Shown here: positions 6,822 through 13,944 of the stretch, piece by piece
Numbering within the stretch: position 1 is the stretch's first letter
How the letters are laid out: each line of letters begins with the position of its first letter
Assembly (NCBI GenBank): GCA_946811185.2
Contig: OX328102.1
Span: forward strand, 50,135,619 to 50,199,618
Direction of reading: 5' to 3'
Length of the DNA stretch: 64,000 bases
Source of the DNA: Hippopus hippopus
Lineage: Eukaryota > Mollusca > Bivalvia > Cardiida > Cardiidae
Translations under genes and position numbers: made by a program
The notes under the pieces: model-generated
Seen by the model: only the letters and a program-made list of their open reading frames with translations
Databases searched by the model: none
What the model was told of the DNA's origin: nothing

Positions 6822-7628
6822 TTAGGTGTGTACAACTTTTTTTTCTTCTACTAATCCAGGAAAGTAAAAATCATCAAAACCGCTTCTGTACTTCCCATTA
6901 TGTTTTTCACTGGTTAAGTCAATGATAACAAAACCATGTGGTCTTTCCCATACCTTTTTACAAAATTCTCTAAACTCACCCTTAGACATATCTTCACCTA
7001 CATGGTCGCTATGTAAATGATTAATGTTTTTTAGGTCTTGTTTGAAAAGACAAATAAAATTAGCGTTTTCTCTAATAGTTTGCCTTGGCAGTCTAAAATA
7101 ATTCTGTGAAAGGTAAAAGCAGTCAACATTACTATGCCTTCCTCGAACGTAGTAACATTCACATTTATTTTGCTTTTCTAAAAGTAAATCATCGAAAATC
7201 ATTAAATTTTTATTTCCTGAGTTTAACTCTCTCGGGTCAGGTACATCACTACCATTTTCAAAGAAGTTGCAATTTATATCCGATTTGTCTTTAATCGTTT
7301 TAGCCCATTCTTCAACTAAAACCGATGGTGAAGCGTCTGTTTTTTGTATTTCATCACGCATGTTAAACAATCTTAAGATATGTTCTTTTGGTAGTTTTTC
7401 TTCAAAAGCCTTTTTTAGTATTTTGTATTCCGGTTGAAAAAGACTTTTTCCGAAAACACTCAAATCGTTGTAGTCAAGCCATCCCGGTCTGAGTAAAAGG
7501 TTTAACAATAAAGTAGTTTTACCACATCCTGATTTACCTACAATTAAACCCCTAATACTTCTCGGTAAAAGGGGGTGATTAAATCTCTTTGGTACTACTT
7601 CATTCCATGATAAGTTCATAATATCCAT
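6822..7628 (-). CDS. A32/FtsK-HerA type genome-packaging ATPase
   Basis: A 268-residue P-loop ATPase. Walker A is GKSGCGKTT (residues 31-39), Walker B is NLMIFDDLL (141-149), and a sensor-like SQNYFRLPRQ lies at about 174-183 with Arg/Asn residues following, as in the A32-like ATPases of Polintons, adintoviruses and large DNA viruses. It should drive double-stranded DNA into preformed capsids. All three key motifs are present and the frame is open, so it may be functional. It starts the leftward block and is divergent from the zinc-ribbon/PLA2/integrase genes across only 39 bp. Confidence 0.85.
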   Translation of the reverse strand: MDIMNLSWNEVVPKRFNHPLLPRSIRGLIVGKSGCGKTTLLLNLLLRPGWLDYNDLSVFGKSLFQPEYKILKKAFEEKLPKEHILRLFNMRDEIQKTDASPSVLVEEWAKTIKDKSDINCNFFENGSDVPDPRELNSGNKNLMIFDDLLLEKQNKCECYYVRGRHSNVDCFYLSQNYFRLPRQTIRENANFICLFKQDLKNINHLHSDHVGEDMSKGEFREFCKKVWERPHGFVIIDLTSEKHNGKYRSGFDDFYFPGLVEEKKVVHT

Positions 7629-7667
7629 TTTTATTTAAATACTTTTATTTTTTATATATAAAACAAG
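7629..7667. promoter_or_regulatory. 39-bp divergent start region
   Basis: The ATPase ATG (minus) and the zinc-ribbon ATG (plus) are separated by 39 bp of almost pure A/T. On the minus side ATTTAAATAAAA abuts the ATG; on the plus side TATATATAAAACAAG precedes it. There is no room for two ordinary core promoters with a usual 25-30 bp TATA-to-start spacing and 5' leaders unless they overlap. Confidence 0.5.
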
Positions 7668-7823
7668 ATGTATTGCGTTAAATGTAAAAAACATACAGAT
7701 ACGAATAATATAAAATATTCTGTTTCTAAAAATGGTAGAAATATGATGCAGGGGAAATGTGTTATTTGCGGAATAACTAAATCACAATTTATAAAAAAAA
7801 AACCTCCGGGAGTAGTATATTAA
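7668..7823 (+). CDS. Small zinc-ribbon protein (DUF5679-like), start of a three-frame gene
   Basis: A 51-residue frame, MYCVKCKKHTDTNN... to ...KSQFIKKK and then a short tail. Two CxxC pairs (Cys3/Cys6 and Cys31/Cys34) form a zinc ribbon of the DUF5679 type. The ribbon ends just before an A10 run (7793-7802), and the frame stops 18 bases after the run. From 7781 the -1 frame is open and continues into the PLA2 domain. In related elements this ribbon is, as I remember it, commonly joined to the downstream domain, so the stop at 7821-7823 may be bypassed by frameshifting or may be an artefact or mutation in the A-run. Confidence 0.65.
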   Translation: MYCVKCKKHTDTNNIKYSVSKNGRNMMQGKCVICGITKSQFIKKKPPGVVY

Positions 7824-8161
7824 ACAAATTTATAAATAATTTACCCGTTGAAATGCATCTGCCAGGGCACAACTTTACGGGGCCAGGTACCAAACTAAAT
7901 AAAAGACTCAATCCAGATTTAACACCGAAGGAATGGAGTAAACCTATAAACCGTGTTGATAAAGCCGCTTATAATCATGATGTTTGCTATCTTCAACACA
8001 ATGATACTGCTACAAGAAACGCAGTGTGTGATAAGAATATGTTAACGGAGTTAGAAGGTATTTACAATCCTAGTATTAGAGAAAAAATGGAAAGAGGTTT
8101 GGTAAGTAGACTCATTGGAACTAAAATGAAATTTGGAATGGGAGTAAAAAAAAAAATTTAG
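7781..8161 (+). CDS. Parvovirus-type phospholipase A2 domain, middle frame
   Basis: From its first ATG (7853) the frame codes 102 residues. Residues 3-13 include the calcium-binding-loop pattern with GPG (10-12), and the catalytic pair is His42-Asp43 in NHDVCY (HDxxY), as in the PLA2 domain of parvovirus VP1 and of many Polinton-like elements. Such domains help virions breach the endosome during entry. The frame has no stop from 7781, so it can be read as a continuation of the zinc ribbon. It ends in an A11 run (8146-8156) with TAG at 8159-8161, where the -1 frame opens into the integrase. A start at 7853 would put Met right at the edge of the domain and is a less natural beginning. Confidence 0.7.
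   Translation: MTIYKKKTSGSSILNKFINNLPVEMHLPGHNFTGPGTKLNKRLNPDLTPKEWSKPINRVDKAAYNHDVCYLQHNDTATRNAVCDKNMLTELEGIYNPSIREKMERGLVSRLIGTKMKFGMGVKKKI
7793..7802 (+). other. A10 run, possible -1 frameshift site 1
   Basis: In the zinc-ribbon frame the run contains A AAA AAA heptamers. A shift of -1 anywhere in it moves ribosomes into the PLA2 frame. The two frames overlap from 7781 to 7823. Confidence 0.4.
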
Positions 8162-9054
8162 CTGAAGAATTACATAAACCCGTAAAAAGAAATTTTAAGA
8201 AAAGGAGAGTTAGAGTAAACGGTATAGATAGGATATGGGCTGCGGATTTAGTAGACATGCAAGCATTTTCTAAGCTTAATCGTGGTGTTAAATACCTTCT
8301 CGCTGTCATTGATATCTTTTCTAAATATGGATATCTGGTGCCATTAAAAGATAAAACAGGAAAATCTGTTGCTATAGCATTAAAAAGTATTTTTAAGGAG
8401 AGAAAACCTGAAAAAATGTGGGTAGATAAGGGTAAAGAGTTTTATAACAAAGATGTAAAAGACTTGGTTGAATTATATTCTACCGAAAATGAGGAAAAAT
8501 CTAGTGTGGTTGAGAGATGGATTAGAACAATGAAAGAAAAAATGTGGAAGTATTTCTCCGCTAACTCTACAAACGTTTACATTAATGTGCTACCGGATTT
8601 AGTTAAAGAATATAATAACACGAGGCATTCATCTATTAAGATGACCCCGGTAAACGCTAGTAAAAAAGAAAATGAAACGAGAGTTTGGAGAAATCTTTAC
8701 CCCGATAATCTTGAAATAAGAGACTCTAATCCTAATTTCTCTGTTGGAGACAAAGTAAGGATAACTAAAAAGAAAAAGACTTTTGAAAAAGGTTATACAA
8801 CAAGATGGACTGAGGAGGTTTTTACAGTTTCTGAGGTTAAACATACATCACCTATAACATATAAAATTAAAGATTTTAATGGAGAAGAAATACAAGGTAC
8901 CTTTTATGAATCTGAACTGCAGAAAACCAGTCAAGAGGTGTATAGGATAGAAAAGGTTATTAAAAAAGGAAAAAAGAAATCTTTCGTAAAGTGGAAAGGT
9001 TATCCTGATGAATTTAATTCGTGGGTTGACAATAAAGATATTAGAAATATTTAA
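8125..9054 (+). CDS. Retrovirus-type integrase with C-terminal chromodomain
   Basis: The frame is open from 8125; the first ATG is at 8257. The first catalytic Asp (in WAADL, codon 8245-8247) lies upstream of that ATG, so a protein begun there would lack it. Counting from Met8257, the second Asp is D57 (WVDKGKEF) and the Glu is E86 (SVVERWIRT), separated by 28 residues instead of about 35, hinting at a small internal deletion. Conserved support includes YNNTRHSS after the core, an SH3-like region around residues 160-220, and a chromodomain at about 226-262 (YRIEKVIKKG..., VKWKGYPDEFNSWVDN). The enzyme would insert element DNA and the chromodomain could steer it to chromatin marks. An N-terminal HHCC finger is not seen. 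Confidence 0.8.
   Translation, partial: NEIWNGSKKKNLAEELHKPVKRNFKKRRVRVNGIDRIWAADLVDMQAFSKLNRGVKYLLAVIDIFSKYGYLVPLKDKTGKSVAIALKSIFKERKPEKMWVDKGKEFYNKDVKDLVELYSTENEEKSSVVERWIRTMKEKMWKYFSANSTNVYINVLPDLVKEYNNTRHSSIKMTPVNASKKENETRVWRNLYPDNLEIRDSNPNFSVGDKVRITKKKKTFEKGYTTRWTEEVFTVSEVKHTSPITYKIKDFNGEEIQGTFYESELQKTSQEVYRIEKVIKKGKKKSFVKWKGYPDEFNSWVDNKDIRNI
8146..8156 (+). other. A11 run, possible -1 frameshift site 2
   Basis: In the PLA2 frame the run contains A AAA AAA heptamers directly before ATT TAG. A -1 shift avoids the TAG and enters the integrase frame, which is open from 8125. This is the same kind of shift, at the same kind of sequence, as at 7793-7802. Confidence 0.4.
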
Positions 9055-9064
9055 CTATAAAAAA
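9055..9064 (+). promoter_or_regulatory. ATG-abutting TATA motif of the protease gene
   Basis: CTATAAAAAA fills the whole 10-bp gap between the integrase stop and the protease ATG. Confidence 0.45.
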
Positions 9065-9481
9065 ATGTCAAATATTTCGATTGAAAACGTAATTTTACCG
9101 AATAAGCCGTTAACCAATTTCGAATTAGAGGATGCCGTTAAAAAATTAAAGATTCCTTATTTTAGAGGAGTTTTTTTACTAGACTCGCTACCGAGAAAAC
9201 CGAGTAAAAAAGAATGTGGTATAGTAAACTTTGATAAAAGTGATGGGCCTGGTACACATTGGGTCGCTTGGTATAAAAATGGTAAAACTAAAATTTATTT
9301 CGATAGTTATGGTATACAACCACCTATTGAAATTCGAGATTATTTAAAAAGTCCAATACAGTACAATACTGACCAATTACAACAAGCTGGGCAAGTATTT
9401 TGCGGCCATTTATGTTTATACATTCTAAAAGAGTTATCAAGAGGTAAGCAGTTTCAAAATGTTTTAAATAAACTTTTTTAG
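9065..9481 (+). CDS. Adenain-type cysteine protease (capsid maturation)
   Basis: A 138-residue protein when begun at ATG 9065; the frame opens further upstream, but a start there would overlap the integrase, and the motif CTATAAAAAA abuts 9065. The catalytic set of the adenovirus protease/Ulp1 fold is present in order: His65 (GTHWVAWY), Asp80 (YFDSYG), Gln106 seven residues before Cys113, and Cys113 (FCGHLCLYIL). It is shorter than adenovirus adenain (about 200 residues) but of normal size for Polinton proteases. It should process virion precursors; IEGG/F in the protein at 5412-5996 is a plausible target. The frame is intact. Confidence 0.85.
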   Translation: MSNISIENVILPNKPLTNFELEDAVKKLKIPYFRGVFLLDSLPRKPSKKECGIVNFDKSDGPGTHWVAWYKNGKTKIYFDSYGIQPPIEIRDYLKSPIQYNTDQLQQAGQVFCGHLCLYILKELSRGKQFQNVLNKLF

Positions 9482-9494
9482 TATATATATAAAA
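9482..9494 (+). promoter_or_regulatory. ATG-abutting TATA motif of the fibre-like gene
   Basis: TATATATATAAAA fills the 13 bp between the protease stop and the ATG at 9495. Confidence 0.45.
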
Positions 9495-10709
9495 ATGCCT
9501 GTTGACAAATTCGGAAGAATGAAAGATGATGGCGAAACAAGCGGTGATGGTGTGTCACTCGCTTACATAAATAATAATTTTTTACGTAAAGATGGAACAA
9601 CTGTTGTTACCGGTTCCATAGACATGAATGGCAATACATTAACGAGGGTTAGTAATCCAGTAAATTCTCATGATGTTGCAACTAAGAATTATGTTGACGC
9701 TAACTCAGGGTTGTTGAATGAAAACGGTGGATACCACTTTACTGGATATTTGAATATGGGTTTTAATCCGATAAGAAATGTTAAGGATCCAAAAGAACCG
9801 GGTGAAGCTGCTACTAAAAATTATGTGGATAATGTTGATAGAGCCTTCGTTTATAAAGACGGAAGGTGGTATGAGGCAGATGATGCAATCTCAATGGGAG
9901 GACGAGTAATTAACAATCTCGGAACCCCCACGAGACACGACCAAGCTTCTAATAAGTTTTATGTGGATACTAGTATTGAGAGAGCTACCGCGGGTGAAAA
10001 AGCTTTAACGAAAAAACAAGATGGGTCCTATTCAATAGATGGTGGAATAGATATGAATGGTAACCAAATTATTGGATTATCAAACCCCATATCCCAAGAT
10101 GCGGTTACCACTAAAGGTTATGTTGATGACCTCGTTAAAAATATTAGAGGTGGTCAAGGTGCTATGTATAGATCTTTCTCAATGAAAGCAAATGGGGAAC
10201 TATCAGTAAACCAACCTATTGATATGAATAATTTAAGAATATATAATATAGCGGACCCAAGAAATGAAAAAGATGTTGTCACTAGAGAATATATGGAGCG
10301 TTTCTTCAGAGCATATAAACCAAAACCTGTTATAACCGTGTGGGCTGAAGAACAGGGAGGAATTACAAACGGTAATTACGAGTTTTCATTCGGTAATGGT
10401 AATTCTGGTAAAAGACATAGTTTAGGGGGTTATTGTATGAATGTGCCAGGTAGAATTATAAGTGGAAGTTTAACAATCGTTAAAAGGGATCGTAATGCAC
10501 CAGAAAAGGTAAAAATTAATATAACGGTAAACGGAAATGAACAGGTTGATTACACTATTATTAAAAAAGCGCGTGAAATTTGTAGCTGTACGACTTTTCC
10601 AAGGGCGTTGGAGGTAAATCAATGCGACATAATAAACTTTATTTCGAGAACAGATAACCCAGATGTAACACACGCTTACATATCTATTTTGATAGAATTA
10701 GACTTGTAG
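9495..10709 (+). CDS. Phage tail-fibre-like repeat protein with C-terminal beta head
   Basis: A 404-residue protein. About five repeats of 40-60 residues span residues 30-275, each with a core like GSIDMNGNTLTRVSNPV and an end like DVATKNYVD (others read AATKNYVDN, QASNKFYVD, AVTTKGYVD, DVVTREYME). This is the DMNGN...NL.DP...DA.TK.YVD pattern of trimeric phage tail fibres. The last 130 residues are beta-rich (GNYEFSFGNGNSGKRHSLGG, GRIISGSLTI, KINITVNGNEQVDY) and may be a receptor-binding head. A vertex fibre or attachment protein is therefore inferred. It is the last gene of the rightward block, next to the protease. The frame is intact. Confidence 0.6.
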   Translation: MPVDKFGRMKDDGETSGDGVSLAYINNNFLRKDGTTVVTGSIDMNGNTLTRVSNPVNSHDVATKNYVDANSGLLNENGGYHFTGYLNMGFNPIRNVKDPKEPGEAATKNYVDNVDRAFVYKDGRWYEADDAISMGGRVINNLGTPTRHDQASNKFYVDTSIERATAGEKALTKKQDGSYSIDGGIDMNGNQIIGLSNPISQDAVTTKGYVDDLVKNIRGGQGAMYRSFSMKANGELSVNQPIDMNNLRIYNIADPRNEKDVVTREYMERFFRAYKPKPVITVWAEEQGGITNGNYEFSFGNGNSGKRHSLGGYCMNVPGRIISGSLTIVKRDRNAPEKVKINITVNGNEQVDYTIIKKAREICSCTTFPRALEVNQCDIINFISRTDNPDVTHAYISILIELDL

Positions 10710-10711
10710 AT

Positions 10712-10744
10712 ATATATAATATATTATAAAAATATATTATATAT
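10712..10744. terminator. Perfect AT hairpin between convergent genes
   Basis: Two perfect 14-bp arms (ATATATAATATATT and its complement) flank a 5-nt loop ATAAA. They start 2 bp after the fibre-like gene and end 14 bp before the end of the first RING gene. The place suits a shared 3'-end signal for both strands; the role is inference. Confidence 0.4.
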
Positions 10745-10758
10745 TTATTTTACAAAAA

Positions 10759-11712
10759 TTACTGGCGGCATATGGGACATTTATCTAAAGGATATAGTTC
10801 ATTACACGTTTCACAAATACAAAGATGCCCGCAATTAGAAAATGATATTTCTGGAGGATAAGTAGCGCAGATGCAACAAGTTTCTTCTTGATATATTTTT
10901 ATCCTCCTTTGATTTCCATCTGGTTTTGGTTTCAAAAAACGAACTTTATATTTATAATCACATAACAGTTCATAAAAGTGATCTTCGAAATCAGATGCGT
11001 TAACAAAGAATCCTTTATCTTTTTCAATATCAATAATTTTAACTATTGTTGCTTCATCTTTATCACATTTTTTGTAAGGTAAATTTACTAATAATGATGA
11101 TTTCATTACTTTTAATTGCGCTTCACGTACTTCAGGACGTGTGTGTAGATCTATAAATTTATTCGCAAATTTTATACAAGGTGAAAGGTAATTAAAACAT
11201 ATTGCTCCTTGTCTTATTCCATAATCACAATGGCTATTAAGTGTAGTAATATCGGTATAATAATCTTTTATTTCTTTGGTATATATTTCCGCGAAATTAT
11301 TTGGATAGTCAGTTATATTAAACCAATAACACCCCATCTGTTTCATTTCTGGGCTTTCATTATCAAATAATCCTACCCACATAGCTGTTTTCCCTAAAGG
11401 TGATTTTGCCCAAAAATAATAATTTTTTTGTATAAATCGTAATTGTATACTACAGCAGTAATATATAACAGGAGCGGCGTCTTTTAACGTTTTCAAATAA
11501 TGATCCGAAAAAAGTTTTGGAAAGTATATCTTACATTCCTGTACACAGAAAACAGGGGTTTCATTCGCTTTACGTTGAATATGATCATTTAGTTTTGTGA
11601 TTTGTTCACTGGTAAATCTTTTTAACACTTCTGTTTTTTTATAAGGCATTGTATCAAGTACATCGTAAAAAACTTCATTTATATGTAAGTTTAACTCTTT
11701 TAACGGCTCCAT
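10759..11712 (-). CDS. C-terminal RING-finger protein, IAP-type RING (copy 1)
   Basis: A 317-residue protein. The last 39 residues are a C3HC4 RING of the IAP type: CCIC, then CGHLCICETC and CPICRQ at the very end. The upstream 275 residues show no BIR repeat or other domain I recognise; they are mixed helical/beta with many aromatic residues and a stretch YYCCSIQLRFIQKNYYFWAK. A ubiquitin E3 ligase acting on host or element proteins is the likely role, as in IAP-like RINGs; the target is unknown. It shares its start motif, RING layout and general plan with the gene at 11773-12573. Confidence 0.65.
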   Translation of the reverse strand: MEPLKELNLHINEVFYDVLDTMPYKKTEVLKRFTSEQITKLNDHIQRKANETPVFCVQECKIYFPKLFSDHYLKTLKDAAPVIYYCCSIQLRFIQKNYYFWAKSPLGKTAMWVGLFDNESPEMKQMGCYWFNITDYPNNFAEIYTKEIKDYYTDITTLNSHCDYGIRQGAICFNYLSPCIKFANKFIDLHTRPEVREAQLKVMKSSLLVNLPYKKCDKDEATIVKIIDIEKDKGFFVNASDFEDHFYELLCDYKYKVRFLKPKPDGNQRRIKIYQEETCCICATYPPEISFSNCGHLCICETCNELYPLDKCPICRQ

Positions 11713-11731
11713 CCTGAATTATTTTATGACT
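11713..11731 (-). promoter_or_regulatory. Second-class start motif, RING gene 1
   Basis: Minus-strand AGTCATAAAATAATTCAGG abuts the ATG. TAAAATAATTCA followed by A/G and G is shared with RING gene 2 and is absent before the other genes. Confidence 0.5.
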
Positions 11732-11772
11732 TAAAATTCAAGAAATTCAAAATTTCTTTTTTTAACAAAAGA

Positions 11773-12573
11773 TTATGTTCTACACAATGGGCATTTAAAT
11801 GAATTACATGTTAATTCACCTATTTCATTACACTCATCACATATACATGCATGACCACAATCAAATACTTTATTAGGTTTTTTAACTTTACATATACAAC
11901 ATTCATCCTCCAAAAAGAAATTTTTTGCTTTTTTTAGTTTTTCAAATTCTGGTATTTTCATATAGCCTAATGTTATATTATTCCTTTCTGTAGTAAGATT
12001 TTCTAATCCAACCCAAAAATAACCATAACACTCTATATAACCCCTGCTTTCACCTTCTTTATTATATAACTCTATATCCTTTCTAACATATTCATTATCA
12101 TATTCAGGATGAATATCATTTCTAAATGTTGTTATAGGATATATTGCATAAGTAGTTGGAACCGGTTCTCTATCTTTATCTTCCACTATTTCCAACAAAG
12201 CATCTTTATAATCACCAATGAAATTATTACTTCTACAAAATGGTATTTCAATGACAGCATACATATTGTTACCTTTATGTCGATTAGGGTTTTCATTAAA
12301 AAAAAGGCATTGGTCTGGCCAAACCATAAAAATAGTTGTGGTAAAATCAGATTCAACCAACCTTTGTTTACTATGTAAGTAATAATTGTATGGTATTAAT
12401 TTCTTTAATATAACAATTGGGTCAAACATTTGTGACTGTAGTAAACTACCATTTAAAGTCATATGCAATTTTTTATTTACTTCATACAATTTCTTTAAAC
12501 GACGTTTATTTTTAAGAACTCTTTCTAGGTTTTGTACAATTTTATAATCTTTAAATCTATCTAGCACACTCAT
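11773..12573 (-). CDS. C-terminal RING-finger protein, IAP-type RING (copy 2)
   Basis: A 266-residue protein. The RING starts ECCICKVKKPNK, continues VFDCGHACICDECNE and ends with KCPLCRT at the C-terminus; an extra Cys lies in GELTCNSF. No BIR is seen. The middle part (YNYYLHSKQRLVESDFTTTI, VWPDQCLFFNENPNRHKG, GYFWVGLENL) has a weak positional resemblance to the same region of copy 1, including an aromatic FWVGL / MWVGLF block, so the pair is probably paralogous. A ubiquitin-ligase role is likely from the RING; inhibition of host death or defence is only inference from IAP-type RINGs in viruses. It is the right-most element gene. Confidence 0.65.
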   Translation of the reverse strand: MSVLDRFKDYKIVQNLERVLKNKRRLKKLYEVNKKLHMTLNGSLLQSQMFDPIVILKKLIPYNYYLHSKQRLVESDFTTTIFMVWPDQCLFFNENPNRHKGNNMYAVIEIPFCRSNNFIGDYKDALLEIVEDKDREPVPTTYAIYPITTFRNDIHPEYDNEYVRKDIELYNKEGESRGYIECYGYFWVGLENLTTERNNITLGYMKIPEFEKLKKAKNFFLEDECCICKVKKPNKVFDCGHACICDECNEIGELTCNSFKCPLCRT

Positions 12574-12592
12574 CTTGAATTATTTTACGGGT
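12574..12592 (-). promoter_or_regulatory. Second-class start motif, RING gene 2
   Basis: Minus-strand ACCCGTAAAATAATTCAAG abuts the ATG at 12573. It shares TAAAATAATTCA with RING gene 1. Confidence 0.5.
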
Positions 12593-13018
12593 TGAAATTT
12601 AAAAAAATTCAAAAAATTTTATCCATCAATTTATTTTTTTTGAATTTTATGTAAAATGGATATAGTAATTATGTTAGTCCCTCATGCATAGACTTATCTT
12701 GCGTCGACACATGGGGCCCATTAGTTGATGCGTTGGTTAGTGGACGCTGTTGTTAATCGATGTGTTGGTTAGTGGATGATTACGGGAAATTTATTTTCTT
12801 TAGAATTATGAGGAAATAGATTTTTCGTACAAAAATCGTATGGGCAAATTGACGAATTGGTTTATTTTTTATAAATTCGTCAGATGTACCATTTTACAAT
12901 CTACTTTCATAACTTTCAATTACAAAGCATTAGAAACCGACTGGCAATTCAAATATGGAAATCTGAATAATATGTAAACTATTAAACAAAATTTAATGGA
13001 ACGGATGTTTCCAGTTTG
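12593..13018. other. Probable right end of the Polinton-like element and junction with host DNA
   Basis: No gene is seen. AT-rich sequence goes on to about 12660 and composition changes after it. GATGYGTTGGTTAGTGGA occurs twice in direct orientation (12727-12744 and 12759-12776). The terminal inverted repeat cannot be proved because the left end of the element is outside the window. By 13019 typical host repeats begin. Confidence 0.35.
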
Positions 13019-13021
13019 TAA

Positions 13022-13276
13022 TATGGCTTGCAACACGCGAAAAAGGGCATATGGACATCTGCGTAAAGTGTCGTCTCGAATCAGCCTGCGCAGTCCGCGC
13101 AGGCTAATCCGAGACGGCACTTTACGACTACATTAGATTTTGTGCTACAGTAGTCTTGCGCAAAACAGAAAATTGCATAAAAACGGAAAGTGTCGTTTCG
13201 GATTAGCCTGAAGCTGACCCGAGACGACAGTACGCAAATGTCCGAATGCCCCTTTTCGCGTATTGCAAGCCATATA
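13022..13276. mobile_element. TA-flanked MITE, family A, copy 1
   Basis: About 255 bp with terminal inverted repeats TGGCTTGCAACACGCGAAAA and its complement, flanked by TA. Inside, an almost full palindrome is built on GTAAAGTGTCGTCTCG and CAGCCTGCGCAGTCCGCG. A second copy is at 38257-38526. The TA flanks suggest a Tc1/mariner-type mover. Confidence 0.8.
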
Positions 13277-13278
13277 AA

Positions 13279-13534
13279 TGAGCCATGCTCTGGCAGAAGG
13301 GGTCTTATGGATCTCTGTGATACATAAAACCAAGCAAGTCAAAATATGGATCCATACAATCCATTTTGTCAAACAACCAACTGAATCCTTAGGTAGAATG
13401 GTACTTGGACGTACATAAAATATATCAAAAGCAAAAAGTACCGACCCAGGTCAGCATGCGCGGACAGCGTGGGCTGACCCGAGTTGATACTTTTTACTAA
13501 TGCATTAAACCCCTTATTCACAGAGCATGGTTCA
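13279..13534 (-). mobile_element. MITE family B (CATGCTCTG ends), copy
   Basis: Inverted ends TGAGCCATGCTCTG and CAGAGCATGGTTCA. The inside contains AATGGATTTTATGGATCCAT-like and GTCAGCATGCGCGGACAGCG segments. It directly abuts the family A MITE. Confidence 0.75.
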
Positions 13535-13944
13535 AATATTAACTCAAAGCTGACAAACCATTGGCCATAATAAGCCTGTGTTTTTACAAAGAAGACTTTC
13601 GCAAAAAGTGTGACAAAAGCTTGTACCAAACATTTTTTCTCCTTTTCCTACAATGCTTTCTGTCTTCTTAGTGCAAGTTCTATCGTTTTTGCCACGGTTG
13701 ATGTGTATTATACAAATGCTTTACAATGGACGAGTCTAAAATCCATCATCTGGTAAAGGAATACCATTTATTTCTTACAATCGTCGGTCCAAGTGTTAGT
13801 CGCTGGCAGAAAAACGAATTTTAAATCCAGATAAAGGATAGAGCGACCTGGTAGCTTTTGACCTACTTTTTAAATTCATTTATCTGTCAACATACTAACA
13901 TACTTAGAACGACCGTAGGCTTACAATAAACATAAACCTCTGAA
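13535..13944. other. Intergenic sequence with a decayed hairpin-MITE piece
   Basis: At about 13615-13765 there is TTTCTCCTTTTCCTACAATG and a later CTGGTAAAGGA, the remains of the TTAA hairpin family. I see nothing else. Confidence 0.4.

Noticed and set aside
8257..9054. Integrase starting at ATG 8257
   Set aside because: That start would leave out the first catalytic Asp coded at 8245-8247; the frame is open upstream to 8125.
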